From Multifurca ochricompacta (Eukaryota; Basidiomycota; Agaricomycetes; Russulales; Russulaceae), in NCBI GenBank assembly GCA_022496185.1, contig WTXG01000033.1, positions 1-64,000 on the forward strand: a stretch of DNA of 64,000 bases, in the 5' to 3' direction. The first letter of the stretch is position 1, and the number at the start of each line of letters is the position of its first letter. Shown here in pieces: positions 54,248 to 64,000 of this stretch. Under the pieces are notes generated by a model. It searched no databases, had not been told where the DNA came from, and worked only from the letters and a program-made list of their open reading frames with translations. Made by a program: the position numbers and the translations under genes.

Positions 54248-55149
54248 TCAGCTCCACCCCATCAGCCTGGGCATGAGCACTACATGTAACTTCTGTGTAT
54301 ACTAGTCACTTCAAATCTTTGAAAATACCAGTACACTTCGAGACTACACAGAAAATGGCCGATCGCGACATCCTGATAGATTCAGGAGCCACCAATAACT
54401 TCATCAGCCCACGAATGGCAAGGACCATGGGATTAGGGATGCTGGCACTCCCTCAGGAAAAGAATATTTGGAACATTGACAGAACCGCCAACCGAGCAGG
54501 AAAGATCACACATTATACTGATCTTAACATCCAAGTGGGAGAGAAAACAAAAGTCATCCGTTTCCTGGTCACCAATTTGGGAGAAGAGGACTTAATTCTA
54601 GGGTACCCATGGCTGGCTGCATTCAAACCAAAGATTAACTGGAGTGATGCAACCATGGACAAAGAGTTCTACCCCATCCTCATCACCTCCCTAGGATATG
54701 ACTATACAGTCTGACACACGACGGTACGCAGGGCAGAGGAAGAAAGTAAAGAGGAGGACCTGGGTTATTGCTATGTTACCAAAGTGTCAGAACTAGCTCA
54801 AAAGGCCGTGGAAGGACATACAGAGAAAACCTTCGAGGAAGTAGTACCCAAAGCATACCACCGCCACTGGAAGGTATTTTCTGAGGAGGAGTCACAACGT
54901 TTTCCACCTGCGCGACCATGGGACCATGCCATCAAATTTGCACCTGACACTCCATCAGCAATTGACTGCAAAATTTACCCACTGTCACAGGCAGAACAGA
55001 CTGCTCTCATGACATTCCTCAAAGAGCATCTTGCGAAAGGGTATATTCGTCCATCGAAATCACCATATGCATCACCATTCTTCTTTATTAAGAAGAAAGA
55101 CGGTAAACTGTGACCCGTCCAGGACTACCGATGAATAAACACTCACACT
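54248..55149 (+). pseudogene. B3 pol, protease and start of RT
   Basis: In the -1 frame after gag: ISSTPSAWA-stop-[141 protein letters not shown], then QDYR relic. Interrupted at acact (55145-55149) by copia2. Confidence 0.88.
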
Positions 55150-55655
55150 TGTTGAACACAGGAGATGTTCGGTGATGCTTCAGGCATCAGGTGATTAGAT
55201 TAGCTACTTTGTAGATTAGATTAGATACCGGAGTTTCGGACTATTTACATTATCATTATTACTTTCTTTCTCACATTCCGCAGTAGCTGACTGATACACC
55301 ATGTAACATGTGATTCCTGTAGTGGCCAATGGCCTTTCTCCCTCATGTTTGTTGTTTGGACTTTGTCCGGCACTTGTGGACTTATTCCCAGTGCACAGAC
55401 CACCTCTTTAAGAGTATATAAGGGTGTCTGTTTCGTCTCTTCCACTTCAGAGTTCTTCTAACCTCTGAAGTGTAAGTGCCTTCTATACTATCTACTTAAC
55501 TATTAGACTAACATTCTTTACATAGAACTTTCTTTTGTCTAGGTCAGTAGTATAGTAATATAGAGTTCTTCTAACCTCTGAAGTAACTTTCTTTTGTCTA
55601 GCCTAACCTGCTAACTCTCTAACAGTCAGTATGCTGTGCACATGCCTGTTCCACA
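55150..55655 (+). repeat. copia2 5' LTR (506 bp)
   Basis: tgttgaacacagg...tgttccaca. TATA gtatataagg (about 55413). Contains a repeated gagttcttctaacctctgaag (two copies, about 55449 and 55563). Confidence 0.95.
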
Positions 55656-55667
55656 GGTTATGGGCCC
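55656..55667 (+). other. copia2 primer-binding site (half initiator tRNA)
   Basis: GGTTATGGGCCC directly after the LTR, identical to copia1. Complementary to the anticodon stem-loop of initiator tRNA-Met. Confidence 0.8.
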
Positions 55668-56588
55668 TGCGCACATTTTACTAATCTGCCTTCTCTTTTG
55701 ATCAGTCCAAAGAATCTTCTTCAAGCTCACTGCTTCAAGACTTCGTCTTCCCCAAACCGTTGTCACAGTGAGCTTCAAGTTTCTTTTTTTCTTGCCCTTA
55801 ACTGTCCACAAGGTGGTGCGCTTTATGTGCCCACCTTGATCTGTCTGGCTAGTCCCTCAGGGGATTCTTGCAAGAGGTGATGAGGGACCCTAAGTGGGTG
55901 AAACACCTTGAGTTCCTCATGTGCGCTCTAAGTAAATAGTATTCATAGTTGTAGCTGGGTTTTCGTCCCATCCATAGTCTTAGTAGGCCCCTTGCCCAGA
56001 AGGCTTGGAGCTATAGGTTCAGTCAATGCTTGGCTTGATCCATAAGCCAGGTTTAGTGACCTGCTGGTAGAGTTTAGGGTCTAGAACAAGGCATGGGTAG
56101 TCACTCCCATGACGCTTGGGCTCAATACAAGTAGGCTTGAACTACTATAGTATTTACACAGTAGCTAGAGGGTTTCGTCTCTGGGCAGAAGTACCCACTG
56201 CTTTCATTGGGGGTTTGCCCCAACCAGAGGAAACCTAATAGTCTACTATAGTCATGGCCCCAATCATCTAGGGCTTAATCATGGACTCCACCACCAGCAC
56301 TAGAGGAAGGGCTCTATACCCTTTGTCTCTAGTGGAACTTGCGGTTGGCTCCTCCATGACATGACTCCCCATCTATTTACACATAGTCCCCCTGATGAGG
56401 GCTTAGGACTTGTTGTAGATGGCGCTAGACAGCTTACTATACTACTTAGAAGTCGCACATCAGAGGCAGGACTTTTTTAAGTTCTGAAGCATAGTGCCAC
56501 AGAATGGATGGGCCCTCTTAAATGAGACCTGGACAACTGGTTCTAATTGCTCCTTGGAACCAGGATCAACCTTTTTTAATCATCTCAA
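55668..56588 (+). other. copia2 untranslated leader (about 920 nt)
   Basis: No convincing open frame. Long for a copia leader (copia1 has about 334 nt). Several short upstream ATGs. Its role could be packaging or translational control, which cannot be judged here. Confidence 0.55.
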
Positions 56589-59500
56589 ATGTCTTCCATT
56601 GTCTTCCCTCCCACCTTCAAGTTCAACAAACTTGATGGCTCCAACTGGCAGCAGTGGTCGGTGTCCTTCACTGCCCTGCTTAGGATAAATGGAATGAAGA
56701 GGCACATCACGCATGATGCCCCTGAATTCCTGAATCCTCCTAAGCCGGAGGATGGAGAAAAGGATGATGAGTACGCCAAGTGCTTTGCGCTTTGGTCTGA
56801 GCCTATGTACCTAGAATGGAATAGGGTGGAGGAAGTCCTCATGGGAGTTCTGGTGATGGTCACATCACCGGAAACATACTCCCAAATTGCCTCTGACAGA
56901 ACTTACCCCTCTGTCAATGCCAAGTATGAGCGTTTGGAATTGCTCTATGGCTCAGTAGGTAGCATGGCCACCTACAACTTGTGGTGTTCTGTGTCCTCCT
57001 TCCACTTGGAGGAGGGTAAACAATTCAGACCCCAGTTGCAGCGTGTGTTGGATGTGAGGAGCACTCTCAAAGAGAATGGGATGGAGATCTCTGATCTCCA
57101 GATGAGCTTTATTTTGCTCCAATCCCTACCTCCATCCTACTCAGCCATTGCTGGCTCAATCCTGGCATCAGGTCCTCCTGACCGCCTTTCCCCTCAGGAC
57201 CTTGTACAAAGGTTCCTAAATGAGGAAAGCCATCTAGCTGGCCCCGCAGGAAGTGGTGTTGGGGCTGCCCTTAACAAGGCAGCCCATGTCAACAAAAACA
57301 AAAACAAAAAACAAGTATCTTTCACGCCACCTCCTGCAGGTGCATCATCATCCAATGATGTCACCTGCTTCTATTGCCAGAAGCCGGGCCACAAGGCTAA
57401 TGAATGTCAGCAAAGGAAACAGGACAGAGCCAATGCTGATGCAGGCAAAAAGGGCAACAAGAGGAAGGGGCAAGGCCCCAGTGTACATAATAACTCCACA
57501 CAAGTAGCTACCGTAGTTAATGGTAGTGGCAGAATACAGGAGGTGCATGAGACACCTCGCATTTCACTTTATATGATGACTGAAAAAACGCCGCAAGAAG
57601 TCGATGATGGCAGCAATCCTTGGATGATGGACAGCGGAGCCACCACACACTTTACACCATACTTGGAAGATTTCTCTGAGTATTTCCCACACAAGGGACA
57701 TCAGGTGACAATTGGTGATGGTTCCATAGTCCAAGTCGAAGGAACAGGCAAAGTCATACTCAAAACTCATAATAATTATGAGTTAGAGTTAAATAATGTC
57801 TTTTACATGCCTGGCAGTGAGAGAATACTGTCAACAAGCTGCATCACAGACAAAGGCGGCTCAGTGGAATTTTCTCCATCTGAGGTCAAAATAAAGTACA
57901 ATAATGCAACTATAGCGGAAGGTGTCAAGGCTATGGGACTCTATTGGGTCTATGGGAAAACAATGCAGAATCTAAATACTGCTTCCCACAAATCTGCATC
58001 AACTAGCCTTGAAACCTGGCATTTGCGCATGGGTCATATGTCAAAAGAGGCCCTCAAAAGACATGCTCCTAAGGCTGTGAAAGGCCTTAGTATTGATAAT
58101 AGCCAAGTGGAAGACAAGCTGTGTTATGGCTGTGAAATGGGAAAATCACACCATCTTCCATTCCCTCCCTCTCAAAAGAGAGCTTCAGCACCCTTGGAAG
58201 TTATTCATAGTGACCTAGTTGGTCCTTTGCAATCAACTTCAATTCAAGGGAACCTATACTTCGCCACCTTCATAGATGACTTTAGCAGAACTGCTTTAGT
58301 TGTTGCTATGAAGGCTAAAAGTGAATTTACATCGGTCTTCTGTAATATTAAGGCATTCCTGGAAAATAAAACAGACAGGAAAATAAAGACCTTACACACA
58401 GACCGTGGTGGCAAGTTTGTAAATAGGGAGCTGAAGTCAATACTTGAGAAGGCTGGCATAGAGCATAAATTGACAATGCCATATTCCCCACAACAGAACG
58501 GAAGGGCTGAAAGGTTCAACAGAACCATTATGGAAAAGGCCACCAGTATGCTACATCATGCTGGTCTTTCCCTTGGTTTCTGGGAATGTGCAGTGCGAAC
58601 AGCCTGTCACATATACAACAGAATGCCTATCCGCTCTAATAAGTGGAGGACACTGCTCGAGCTTCTGGATGGGGACATTCCAGATGTCTCATACTTTAAA
58701 ATATTTGGCTGCTTAGCCTACTATACTGTCCCAGAGGACAAAAGACAAAAACTGGATCACAAAGCCAGAGAGACAGTCTTTGTCGGGTATGCACCCCACT
58801 CTAAAGGATATCTTCTTTGGGATATGCATACCCGATCCTTCGTATTGTCAAGAGATGTGACATTCGATGAAGGGTCCTTCCCATCCAACCTTGCTAAGGA
58901 CAGCAAGGGAAAGCAAAAGGAAAAAGTTACGCCTTTTGTCTTAGAAGTTGAGAGGCCTGTCCAGCCTCAACCAGCAATAGCCACAGTTCCTCAGGCTCCT
59001 GAAGACAAGGATGCCGAGGTTGAGGAACAGGAGGTAGTGGAACCTCCTCAAATAAATCCTGAGCCTACCACACCCGAAAATGAGCTTGACACACATGATC
59101 AGACAATCTATCAGACGCCTCTGTCCCATATAATGGAACCATCTGAACTCCCCCAGAGAACCCGTGCCAAAAGACAATCTAAGAAGAATGTTGGCAAAAT
59201 TCCCCAACCAGTATTTACTAGGGAAAGTCCACGCTCTCAGCAACGTGACAGGGCAGTGCAGGAAGATCTAGATCTTGATACTGCCCATCCCAGACGTTCA
59301 CGACGCATGAATCCTCAATTTTATAATGAGGATAATGCTGAGTTTGTGCAGGGTTCTTCCAGACTTGGGCATATGGAATTGCTGAATGCCACAGGTGTCT
59401 CTTACAGAGACCCCCTGACTTTTCAGGAGGCAATGCAGTCTGACAATGCCAATGAGTGGCTTGAGGCATGTAAATATGAAATTGATGCCTTAGATAAACT

Positions 59501-60848
59501 TGATGTGTGGCGCCTTGAGGATCTTCCAAAAGGAAGAAAGGCTGTCAAGTCAAAATGGGTTTTTAAGCTGAAACCAGATGGACGGTTTCATGCTAGGCTC
59601 GTGGCAAAAGGTTTCACCCAAATAGAAGGGGTGGATTTTGACGAAACATTCTCTCCAGTCGCCAGATTTGAATCACTTAGATTGTTACTAGCGCTAGCTA
59701 CGCTAGAAGATTGGGAAATCCACCAAATGGATGTCAAATTGGCATTCCTACATGGCGATCTGGATGAAGAGATTTATATGGAGCAACCAGTTGGTTTTGT
59801 CATTGCTGGTCAAGAGTCCAAAGTTTGTAGGTTACAAAAAGCTTTATATGGCCTCAAACAAGCCTCCCGAGCATGGAATCTACAGTTTCATGCAGTTCTT
59901 AATGAACTAGGCTTTACTTGGACGTACTCTGATGCAGGAGTATACATGTTTCACCAAAAAGAGGGGGATGATTCACTTTTTGTCATTCTCTATGTAGATG
60001 ACATAACTATACTTGGATCTTCCAATGATAAGATAACGTGGCTGAAGTCAGCTCTATCTAATCGATATGAGATGACTGACTTGGGAGAAATCCAGTCATA
60101 TCTTGGAGTTAACATCACCAGAGACCATCCTAATAAGACACTGGAGATTGACCAAGCAGCCTATGTTTTATCTATTATTGAGAAGTTTGGGATGAGGGAT
60201 TCCAACCGAGTATATACTCCTCTTCCCTCTGGCGCTGATGTACATCTGGTCAAATTTGATGGCCAGGCATCTACTTCTGAAATAAAGAAGTACCAACAGT
60301 TGATGGGGTCTCTGCTATGGGTGCAGATCGGAAGCAGACCTGACATCAGTTTTGCTGTGGCGCGCCTTAGTCAATATGCTTCCAATCCCTCTCAAAATCA
60401 TATGCAACTTGCAAAATATGTCTTAAAATATCTTAATAGTACAAAAGACTGCAAGTTGCAATATTCTGGAGGGAATGGGGAGAGTGGCCTTCATGGCTTT
60501 GCAGATTCCTCATGGGGAGATCAAGAGGACTGCCGCTCTACCTCAGGCTATGTGTTTTTCTTGGTGAATGGTGCCATTTCATGGTGTTCCAGGAAACAGA
60601 AAACAGTAGCACAGTCCACCACTGAGGCCGAATATATGAGCCTCTCTGAGGCTGCAAATCAGGCAATGTGGTATAGGACTTTTATGGAGGAATTAGGGTA
60701 TGAGGTATCCTCCCCTATACTACTCCACTGTGACAACAAGGGTGCCGTGGATTTGGCATTAAACCCAGTCACAGGAAGGCAGTCAAAGCATATACCTATC
60801 AAGTACCATGCCATTAGGGGTACATTGAATCGCACACAATTGAGTTAG
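56589..60848 (+). CDS. copia2 Gag-Pol polyprotein
   Basis: Single frame from MSSIVFPPTFKFNKLDGSNW. UBN2-type gag; zinc knuckle CFYCQKPGHKANEC (about residue 259); protease WMMDSGATTHFTP (about 346); integrase finger WHLRMGHMSKEALKRH...CYGCEMGKSHHLPF (about 477-525); integrase core VIHSDLVGP (about 539), LHTDRGGKF (about 602), NGRAERFNRT (about 640); RT KSKWVFKLKPDGRFHARLVAKG (about 987) with an intact YVDD at residues 1135-1138; RNase H STTEAEYMSLSEAANQ (about 1343) and LLHCDNKGAVDLALNPVTG. All catalytic residues I can check are present. A 1-nt loss in the G-run at about 60817-60820 ends it early (NRTQLS-stop); the conserved C-terminus ELVRTPTGEMLADGFTK continues in another frame to 61132. 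Possibly a base error in a functional element. Confidence 0.93.
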   Translation: MSSIVFPPTFKFNKLDGSNWQQWSVSFTALLRINGMKRHITHDAPEFLNPPKPEDGEKDDEYAKCFALWSEPMYLEWNRVEEVLMGVLVMVTSPETYSQIASDRTYPSVNAKYERLELLYGSVGSMATYNLWCSVSSFHLEEGKQFRPQLQRVLDVRSTLKENGMEISDLQMSFILLQSLPPSYSAIAGSILASGPPDRLSPQDLVQRFLNEESHLAGPAGSGVGAALNKAAHVNKNKNKKQVSFTPPPAGASSSNDVTCFYCQKPGHKANECQQRKQDRANADAGKKGNKRKGQGPSVHNNSTQVATVVNGSGRIQEVHETPRISLYMMTEKTPQEVDDGSNPWMMDSGATTHFTPYLEDFSEYFPHKGHQVTIGDGSIVQVEGTGKVILKTHNNYELELNNVFYMPGSERILSTSCITDKGGSVEFSPSEVKIKYNNATIAEGVKAMGLYWVYGKTMQNLNTASHKSASTSLETWHLRMGHMSKEALKRHAPKAVKGLSIDNSQVEDKLCYGCEMGKSHHLPFPPSQKRASAPLEVIHSDLVGPLQSTSIQGNLYFATFIDDFSRTALVVAMKAKSEFTSVFCNIKAFLENKTDRKIKTLHTDRGGKFVNRELKSILEKAGIEHKLTMPYSPQQNGRAERFNRTIMEKATSMLHHAGLSLGFWECAVRTACHIYNRMPIRSNKWRTLLELLDGDIPDVSYFKIFGCLAYYTVPEDKRQKLDHKARETVFVGYAPHSKGYLLWDMHTRSFVLSRDVTFDEGSFPSNLAKDSKGKQKEKVTPFVLEVERPVQPQPAIATVPQAPEDKDAEVEEQEVVEPPQINPEPTTPENELDTHDQTIYQTPLSHIMEPSELPQRTRAKRQSKKNVGKIPQPVFTRESPRSQQRDRAVQEDLDLDTAHPRRSRRMNPQFYNEDNAEFVQGSSRLGHMELLNATGVSYRDPLTFQEAMQSDNANEWLEACKYEIDALDKLDVWRLEDLPKGRKAVKSKWVFKLKPDGRFHARLVAKGFTQIEGVDFDETFSPVARFESLRLLLALATLEDWEIHQMDVKLAFLHGDLDEEIYMEQPVGFVIAGQESKVCRLQKALYGLKQASRAWNLQFHAVLNELGFTWTYSDAGVYMFHQKEGDDSLFVILYVDDITILGSSNDKITWLKSALSNRYEMTDLGEIQSYLGVNITRDHPNKTLEIDQAAYVLSIIEKFGMRDSNRVYTPLPSGADVHLVKFDGQASTSEIKKYQQLMGSLLWVQIGSRPDISFAVARLSQYASNPSQNHMQLAKYVLKYLNSTKDCKLQYSGGNGESGLHGFADSSWGDQEDCRSTSGYVFFLVNGAISWCSRKQKTVAQSTTEAEYMSLSEAANQAMWYRTFMEELGYEVSSPILLHCDNKGAVDLALNPVTGRQSKHIPIKYHAIRGTLNRTQLS

Positions 60849-61132
60849 TGCGTACCCCCACTGGTGAGATGCTGGCAGATGGCTTCACTAAGTCTCTACC
60901 AAGAGCATCATTTGAAACCATAGTAAAAGGACTTGGACTTATGCTGGAATCTTCGAGAGTGATGCAAGAGGTGTGTATGGTTTCAGTTTGCATAAGCAAA
61001 TCACCGCGATATGCCTCTGAACACCACGTCTATCTCGCACTCAAAGAGTTAGAGAAGTTGGATCTCTGGCTGGCGATATGCTCATTTAATTGTGATGGCA
61101 GTGTGCTCATCCAACTCATTTCCCATCCATGA
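60849..61132 (+). pseudogene. copia2 Pol C-terminus, out of frame
   Basis: RTPTGEMLADGFTKSLPRASFETIVKGLGLMLE matches the usual copia Pol end, followed by about 60 more residues without recognisable features. Detached from the main frame by the 1-nt loss at about 60818. Confidence 0.75.
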
Positions 61133-61146
61133 CCAGATGCCTTCAG

Positions 61147-61156
61147 CATGGAGGGA
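61147..61156 (+). other. copia2 polypurine tract
   Basis: atggaggga immediately before the 3' LTR. Confidence 0.65.
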
Positions 61157-61662
61157 TGTTGAACACAGGAGATGTTCGGTGATGCTTCAGGCATCAGGTG
61201 ATTAGATTAGCTACTTTGTAGATTAGATTAGATACCGGAGTTTCGGACTATTTACATTATCATTATTACTTTCTTTCTCACATTCCGCAGTAGCTGACTG
61301 ATACACCATGTAACATGTGATTCCTGTAGTGGCCAATGGCCTTTCTCCCTCATGTTTGTTGTTTGGACTTTGTCCGGCACTTGTGGACTTATTCCCAGTG
61401 CACAGACCACCTCTTTAAGAGTATATAAGGGTGTCTGTTTCGTCTCTTCCACTTCAGAGTTCTTCTAACCTCTGAAGTGTAAGTGCCTTCTATACTATCT
61501 ACTTAACTATTAGACTAACATTCTTTACATAGAACTTTCTTTTGTCTAGGTCAGTAGTATAGTAATATAGAGTTCTTCTAACCTCTGAAGTAACTTTCTT
61601 TTGTCTAGCCTAACCCGCTAACTCTCTAACAGTCAGTATGCTGTGCACATGCCTGTTCCACA
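61157..61662 (+). repeat. copia2 3' LTR (506 bp)
   Basis: Virtually identical to 55150-55655; flanked by the acact duplication. Confidence 0.95.
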
Positions 61663-63038
61663 ACACTATCAAGAATGCCTATCCCCTTCCCCTTATCTCA
61701 GAACTCATTGATACCATGTGTGATAAATCCCTGTTCTCTAAAATGGATGTTCGGTGGGGGTATAACAATATCAGGATTAAAGACAGAGATCAGTGCAAAG
61801 CAGCGTTCAAGACCAACCAAGGGCTCTTTGAGCCAAACGTCATGTTCTTTGGTCTTACCAATTCCCCTGCCACCTTCCAGTCTATGATGAACCACATCTT
61901 CCACGATCTCATTCTCACTGGCAAAGTAGTGGTGTACATGGACAACATACTGGTAGCCACCACAGGTGATCTGACCCACCACCGAGAACGAGTTCACCAA
62001 GTACTGGACATCCTGCATGAGCACAACCTGTACCTCAAACCAGCCAAATGTTCATTTGAACAGCAGAGCGTTGAGTACCTAGGAGTTATCCTAGAAGGAG
62101 GACATGTACAGATGGACCCGGTGAAGGTACAAGGAATCCAAGAATGGCCAACACCCACATGTATCAAAGATGTACGATCCTTCATTGGATTTTGCAACTT
62201 CTATTGACGTTTTGTACAAGGATTCTCCAGGATTGCTCAACCACTGAATGGATTGTTGAAGAAGGATGTACCCTGGCATTGGGGAAGTGATCAACAGTGA
62301 GCCTTCGAACAAATTCAAGACATTGTCAGTTCAGAACCGGTCCTTCTACAACCAGACCTGGAAAGACCCTTTGAACTTGAGGTTGACACATCTCATTTTG
62401 CCAATGGTGCTGTATTAAACCAGAGGGACACAGCAGGACTACTTCATCCAGTTGCCTTCTACTCAGAGACATTCTCACCAGCAGAATGAAATTATGACAT
62501 TTGGGATAGAGAACTACTTGCCATTGTAAAAGCACTATGACACTGGTGACTGTACCTAGCGGGGACCCCTCACAGAACCATTATTCACACCAACCACTCC
62601 AATCTACTTTATTGGAAAGAACCCCACAAGATCAGTCGACATGTAGCCCACAAAGTCCTCAAGCTAGAAGAATACAACTTTGTATTGAAGCATATCACAG
62701 GAAGTCGCAATGCATGAGTGGATGCCCTGTCATGATGACCTGATCTAAACAATGGAGGAGAGGACAACAGTGATATTACGGTACTCCCTGAAGAAGTCTT
62801 TGCAAAAACAGCCATCGTCAGTCTTCATGACATGGACTTGTGGGCCCAGGTATCACAAAACATGAACCAGCAGTTATGCGAATCATGGGCAGAGGCACAT
62901 AATCTGAAGAAGATTGACAACCTATGGTGGAAGGATGGGGATTGTCTCGTTGTCACTGGTGGTGACAACATTAAGAGGGGGGTGATCCATTTTCACCATG
63001 ACCTCCCTTCTGCAGGACACCCCAGCATTGCCAACACA
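61663..63038 (+). pseudogene. B3 pol, RT to start of integrase
   Basis: [65 protein letters not shown] (YMDD to YMDN, about 61938), [16 protein letters not shown], FIGFCNFY-stop-RFVQGFS, LERPFELEVDTSHFANGAVLNQRD, integrase start WWKDGDCLVVTGGDNIKRGVIHFHHDLPSAGHPSIANT. Truncated at 63038 by the GGTCC repeat. Confidence 0.88.
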
Positions 63039-63222
63039 TAGTGTTTAAAGGTCCGGTTGCCCTAACCGAAAAAGCGACCGGAACTGGACCAGACGCGACT
63101 GAATGCAACTGGACCACTGGTTGCAGTTGCCCAGATTCTGTGACTTATCGGTTGCCGGTTGCATGCTATTTCAGAATATTGAAAGACCGATGAAAACCGG
63201 TTTAGACCGGTTGCAACCGGTC
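63039..63222 (+). repeat. GGTCC-rich interspersed repeat, copy 5
   Basis: Starts tagtgtttaaaggtccgg and ends aaccggttgcaaccggtc. The best-preserved copy (many CpGs intact). Immediately followed by the inverted tRNA-like repeat, the same pairing as at 276-672. Confidence 0.65.
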
Positions 63223-63340
63223 TATTTCCATATATGGCATAGCACAAAATCCGCAGCCATGGGAATACCCAACTCGTGGATCTGAGTCATCTGGTGGAAA
63301 TTCCCGCAGACTCCTAAACTGGAAAGAAATGGCCAAAATT

Positions 63341-63520
63341 GGGGATTGAACCCAAAGCCTCCAGTCAGAGCCATGTCTACACACATGCACTCCCACTCCA
63401 ACCACTGAGCCACACAGTCTCACTACTAAAACCACACAATATATATTATATATGGTTATTAAGAGTATTATTAGATGTGTATCCTAAGTATCGTGAACGC
63501 ATTTTGTCGACGTGACGGTT
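63341..63520 (-). repeat. tRNA-like (SINE-type) sequence, right copy
   Basis: Minus strand: leader with atatataatatatattgtgtgg, A box TGGCTCAGTGG (63412-63402) and B box GGTTCAATCCC (63352-63342). Leader homologous to 276-318; further right (63450-63510) a diverged 56-bp unit (gcgttcacgatacttaggat). Same element as the left copy, opposite orientation. No cloverleaf assigned. Confidence 0.5.
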
Positions 63521-63532
63521 TGTGACGAATTT

Positions 63533-63958
63533 GTGACAATTTATCTGCTTAGTGCAATACTTGCATTTCCAGTCTCAATCTCCAGTGGAGATTCACATGG
63601 CTAGCCATTATACTGAGCATTCTACCTTACTTACAAGACACTAGAGTACATGTAATTAAACAGGACATTTGGAAAGACAGACCTCCAGCAGGGCCTATTG
63701 CCACTGCTTCAACTCGCTTCTTGCACGTGTGCCCCTCTTGAACCTTGACCGCGGCTCTTGTAGTTCGCTTTGACACTCTTGAATCAATTTGTTTTTGATA
63801 GCCTTGACCTTGAGCCTTGATCCTGGCCCTCTGTGGTTCACCTTGATACTGTGACTTGACTGATCCTTGACAGTCTCGACCTTGACCTTGCACGCGCTCC
63901 ATAACTTGAGGGACTGCGGCTTGAATGACCTTGACACAGCAAAGACCTGGCTGTGACA
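63533..63958 (-). repeat. Possible D-like LTR
   Basis: Minus strand begins TGTCACAGCCAGGTC (63958), close to the D-family start TGTCACAGTTAGGTG, and ends near ATTGTCACA (63533). In between are many ccttgac/cttgatc repeats like those in D. No flanking duplication was found, so it may be diverged or partial. The minus-strand open frame over it (from 63989) is low-complexity and not called as a gene. Confidence 0.35.
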
Positions 63959-64000
63959 TTAAAACAGACTTCTCAGAACTTATAAACAAAAGAACTCACC

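Larger units (their letters stand above)
55150..61662 (+). mobile_element. Ty1/copia element copia2, almost intact
   Basis: 6,513 bp; LTRs 506 bp each (55150-55655, 61157-61662) that I could distinguish at one position only (aacctgc versus aacccgc); TSD acact (55145-55149, 61663-61667). PBS, long leader, a 1,419-codon gag-pol frame and PPT are all present. The youngest insertion in the window by LTR identity. Confidence 0.96.
52123..63038 (+). mobile_element. Ty3/gypsy element B3, 3'-truncated and split by copia2
   Basis: 5' LTR 52123-52713; left flank caact. Gag and the start of pol to 55149, then copia2, then RT to early integrase 61663-63038, where a GGTCC repeat ends it. No chromodomain, ORF3 or 3' LTR remain. 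Moderately decayed, with TGA at Arg codons (for example 62206, FCNFY-stop-RFVQ). Confidence 0.92.

Noticed and set aside
63627..63989. Minus-strand open frame of 120 codons
   Set aside because: Low-complexity translation of ccttgac/cttgatc repeats inside a probable LTR.

Overview
The window reads as a transposon graveyard from a filamentous fungus, most likely a basidiomycete (Agaricomycete). The evidence is one host gene with four short introns of 50-59 nt and a fungal NOD-like-receptor layout, Tf1/sushi-type chromodomain Ty3/gypsy elements, Ty1/copia elements primed from a half initiator-tRNA, and heavy CpG to TpG/CpA decay of the repeats. No species can be assigned from the sequence alone. 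About 90% of the window is mobile DNA.

Layout. 1-672: 56-bp tandem repeats, a tRNA-like SINE-type sequence and a GGTCC-rich repeat. 673-2710: the 5' end (minus strand) of a truncated gypsy element B1, and half of another LTR. 2711-28406: remains of an old minus-strand gypsy element A0 split by at least five insertions. These are a copia element (copia1, 2969-17332, TSD gagtg), two solo LTRs (18160-18748 and 18798-19309) and a GC-rich repeat that itself holds a complete gypsy element (B2, 20020-27464, TSD ctaag); B-family LTR sequence also abuts A0 on the left. Copia1 is split by gypsy A1 (3440-12538, TSD agttg). The 3' LTR of A1 is split by a Tc1/mariner-like foldback element (3711-5320, TA duplication), which carries a related 220-bp MITE at its exact centre. 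28537-29649: a solo LTR with another solo LTR nested in it. 30531-33680 (minus): the only convincing host gene, an NLR with a HeLo/MLKL-like helical N-terminus, an NB-ARC domain and TPRs, carrying one apparent frameshift. 33925-36100: two long-TIR elements, one holding the 3' end of a LINE. 36210-51779: gypsy A2 (plus, TSD tctga) split by gypsy C (minus, 37358-44819) and a solo LTR. 52123-63038: gypsy B3 (plus, 3' truncated) split by the nearly intact copia2 (55150-61662, TSD acact). 63039-64000: GGTCC repeat and tRNA-like sequence again, inverted relative to the left end.

Removing the nested inserts gives consistent sizes for the gypsy elements (A1 about 7.49, A2 about 7.52, B2 7.45, C 7.46 kb), which supports the boundaries. 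They share one plan: LTR of 581-593 bp; 2-nt spacer; 11-nt self-priming site; gag with an unusual N-terminal domain, capsid and zinc knuckle; a T-run at the gag stop with pol in the -1 frame; protease-RT-RNase H-integrase-chromodomain; then an extra ORF (ORF3, about 397 codons) with several zinc knuckles in the position where envelope genes sit in other retroelements; then the polypurine tract.

The observations most worth following up are the palindromic Tc1-like element with a MITE at its dyad, the conserved ORF3, the self-priming complementarity, the gag-pol slip site, and the NLR gene embedded in this repeat cluster.
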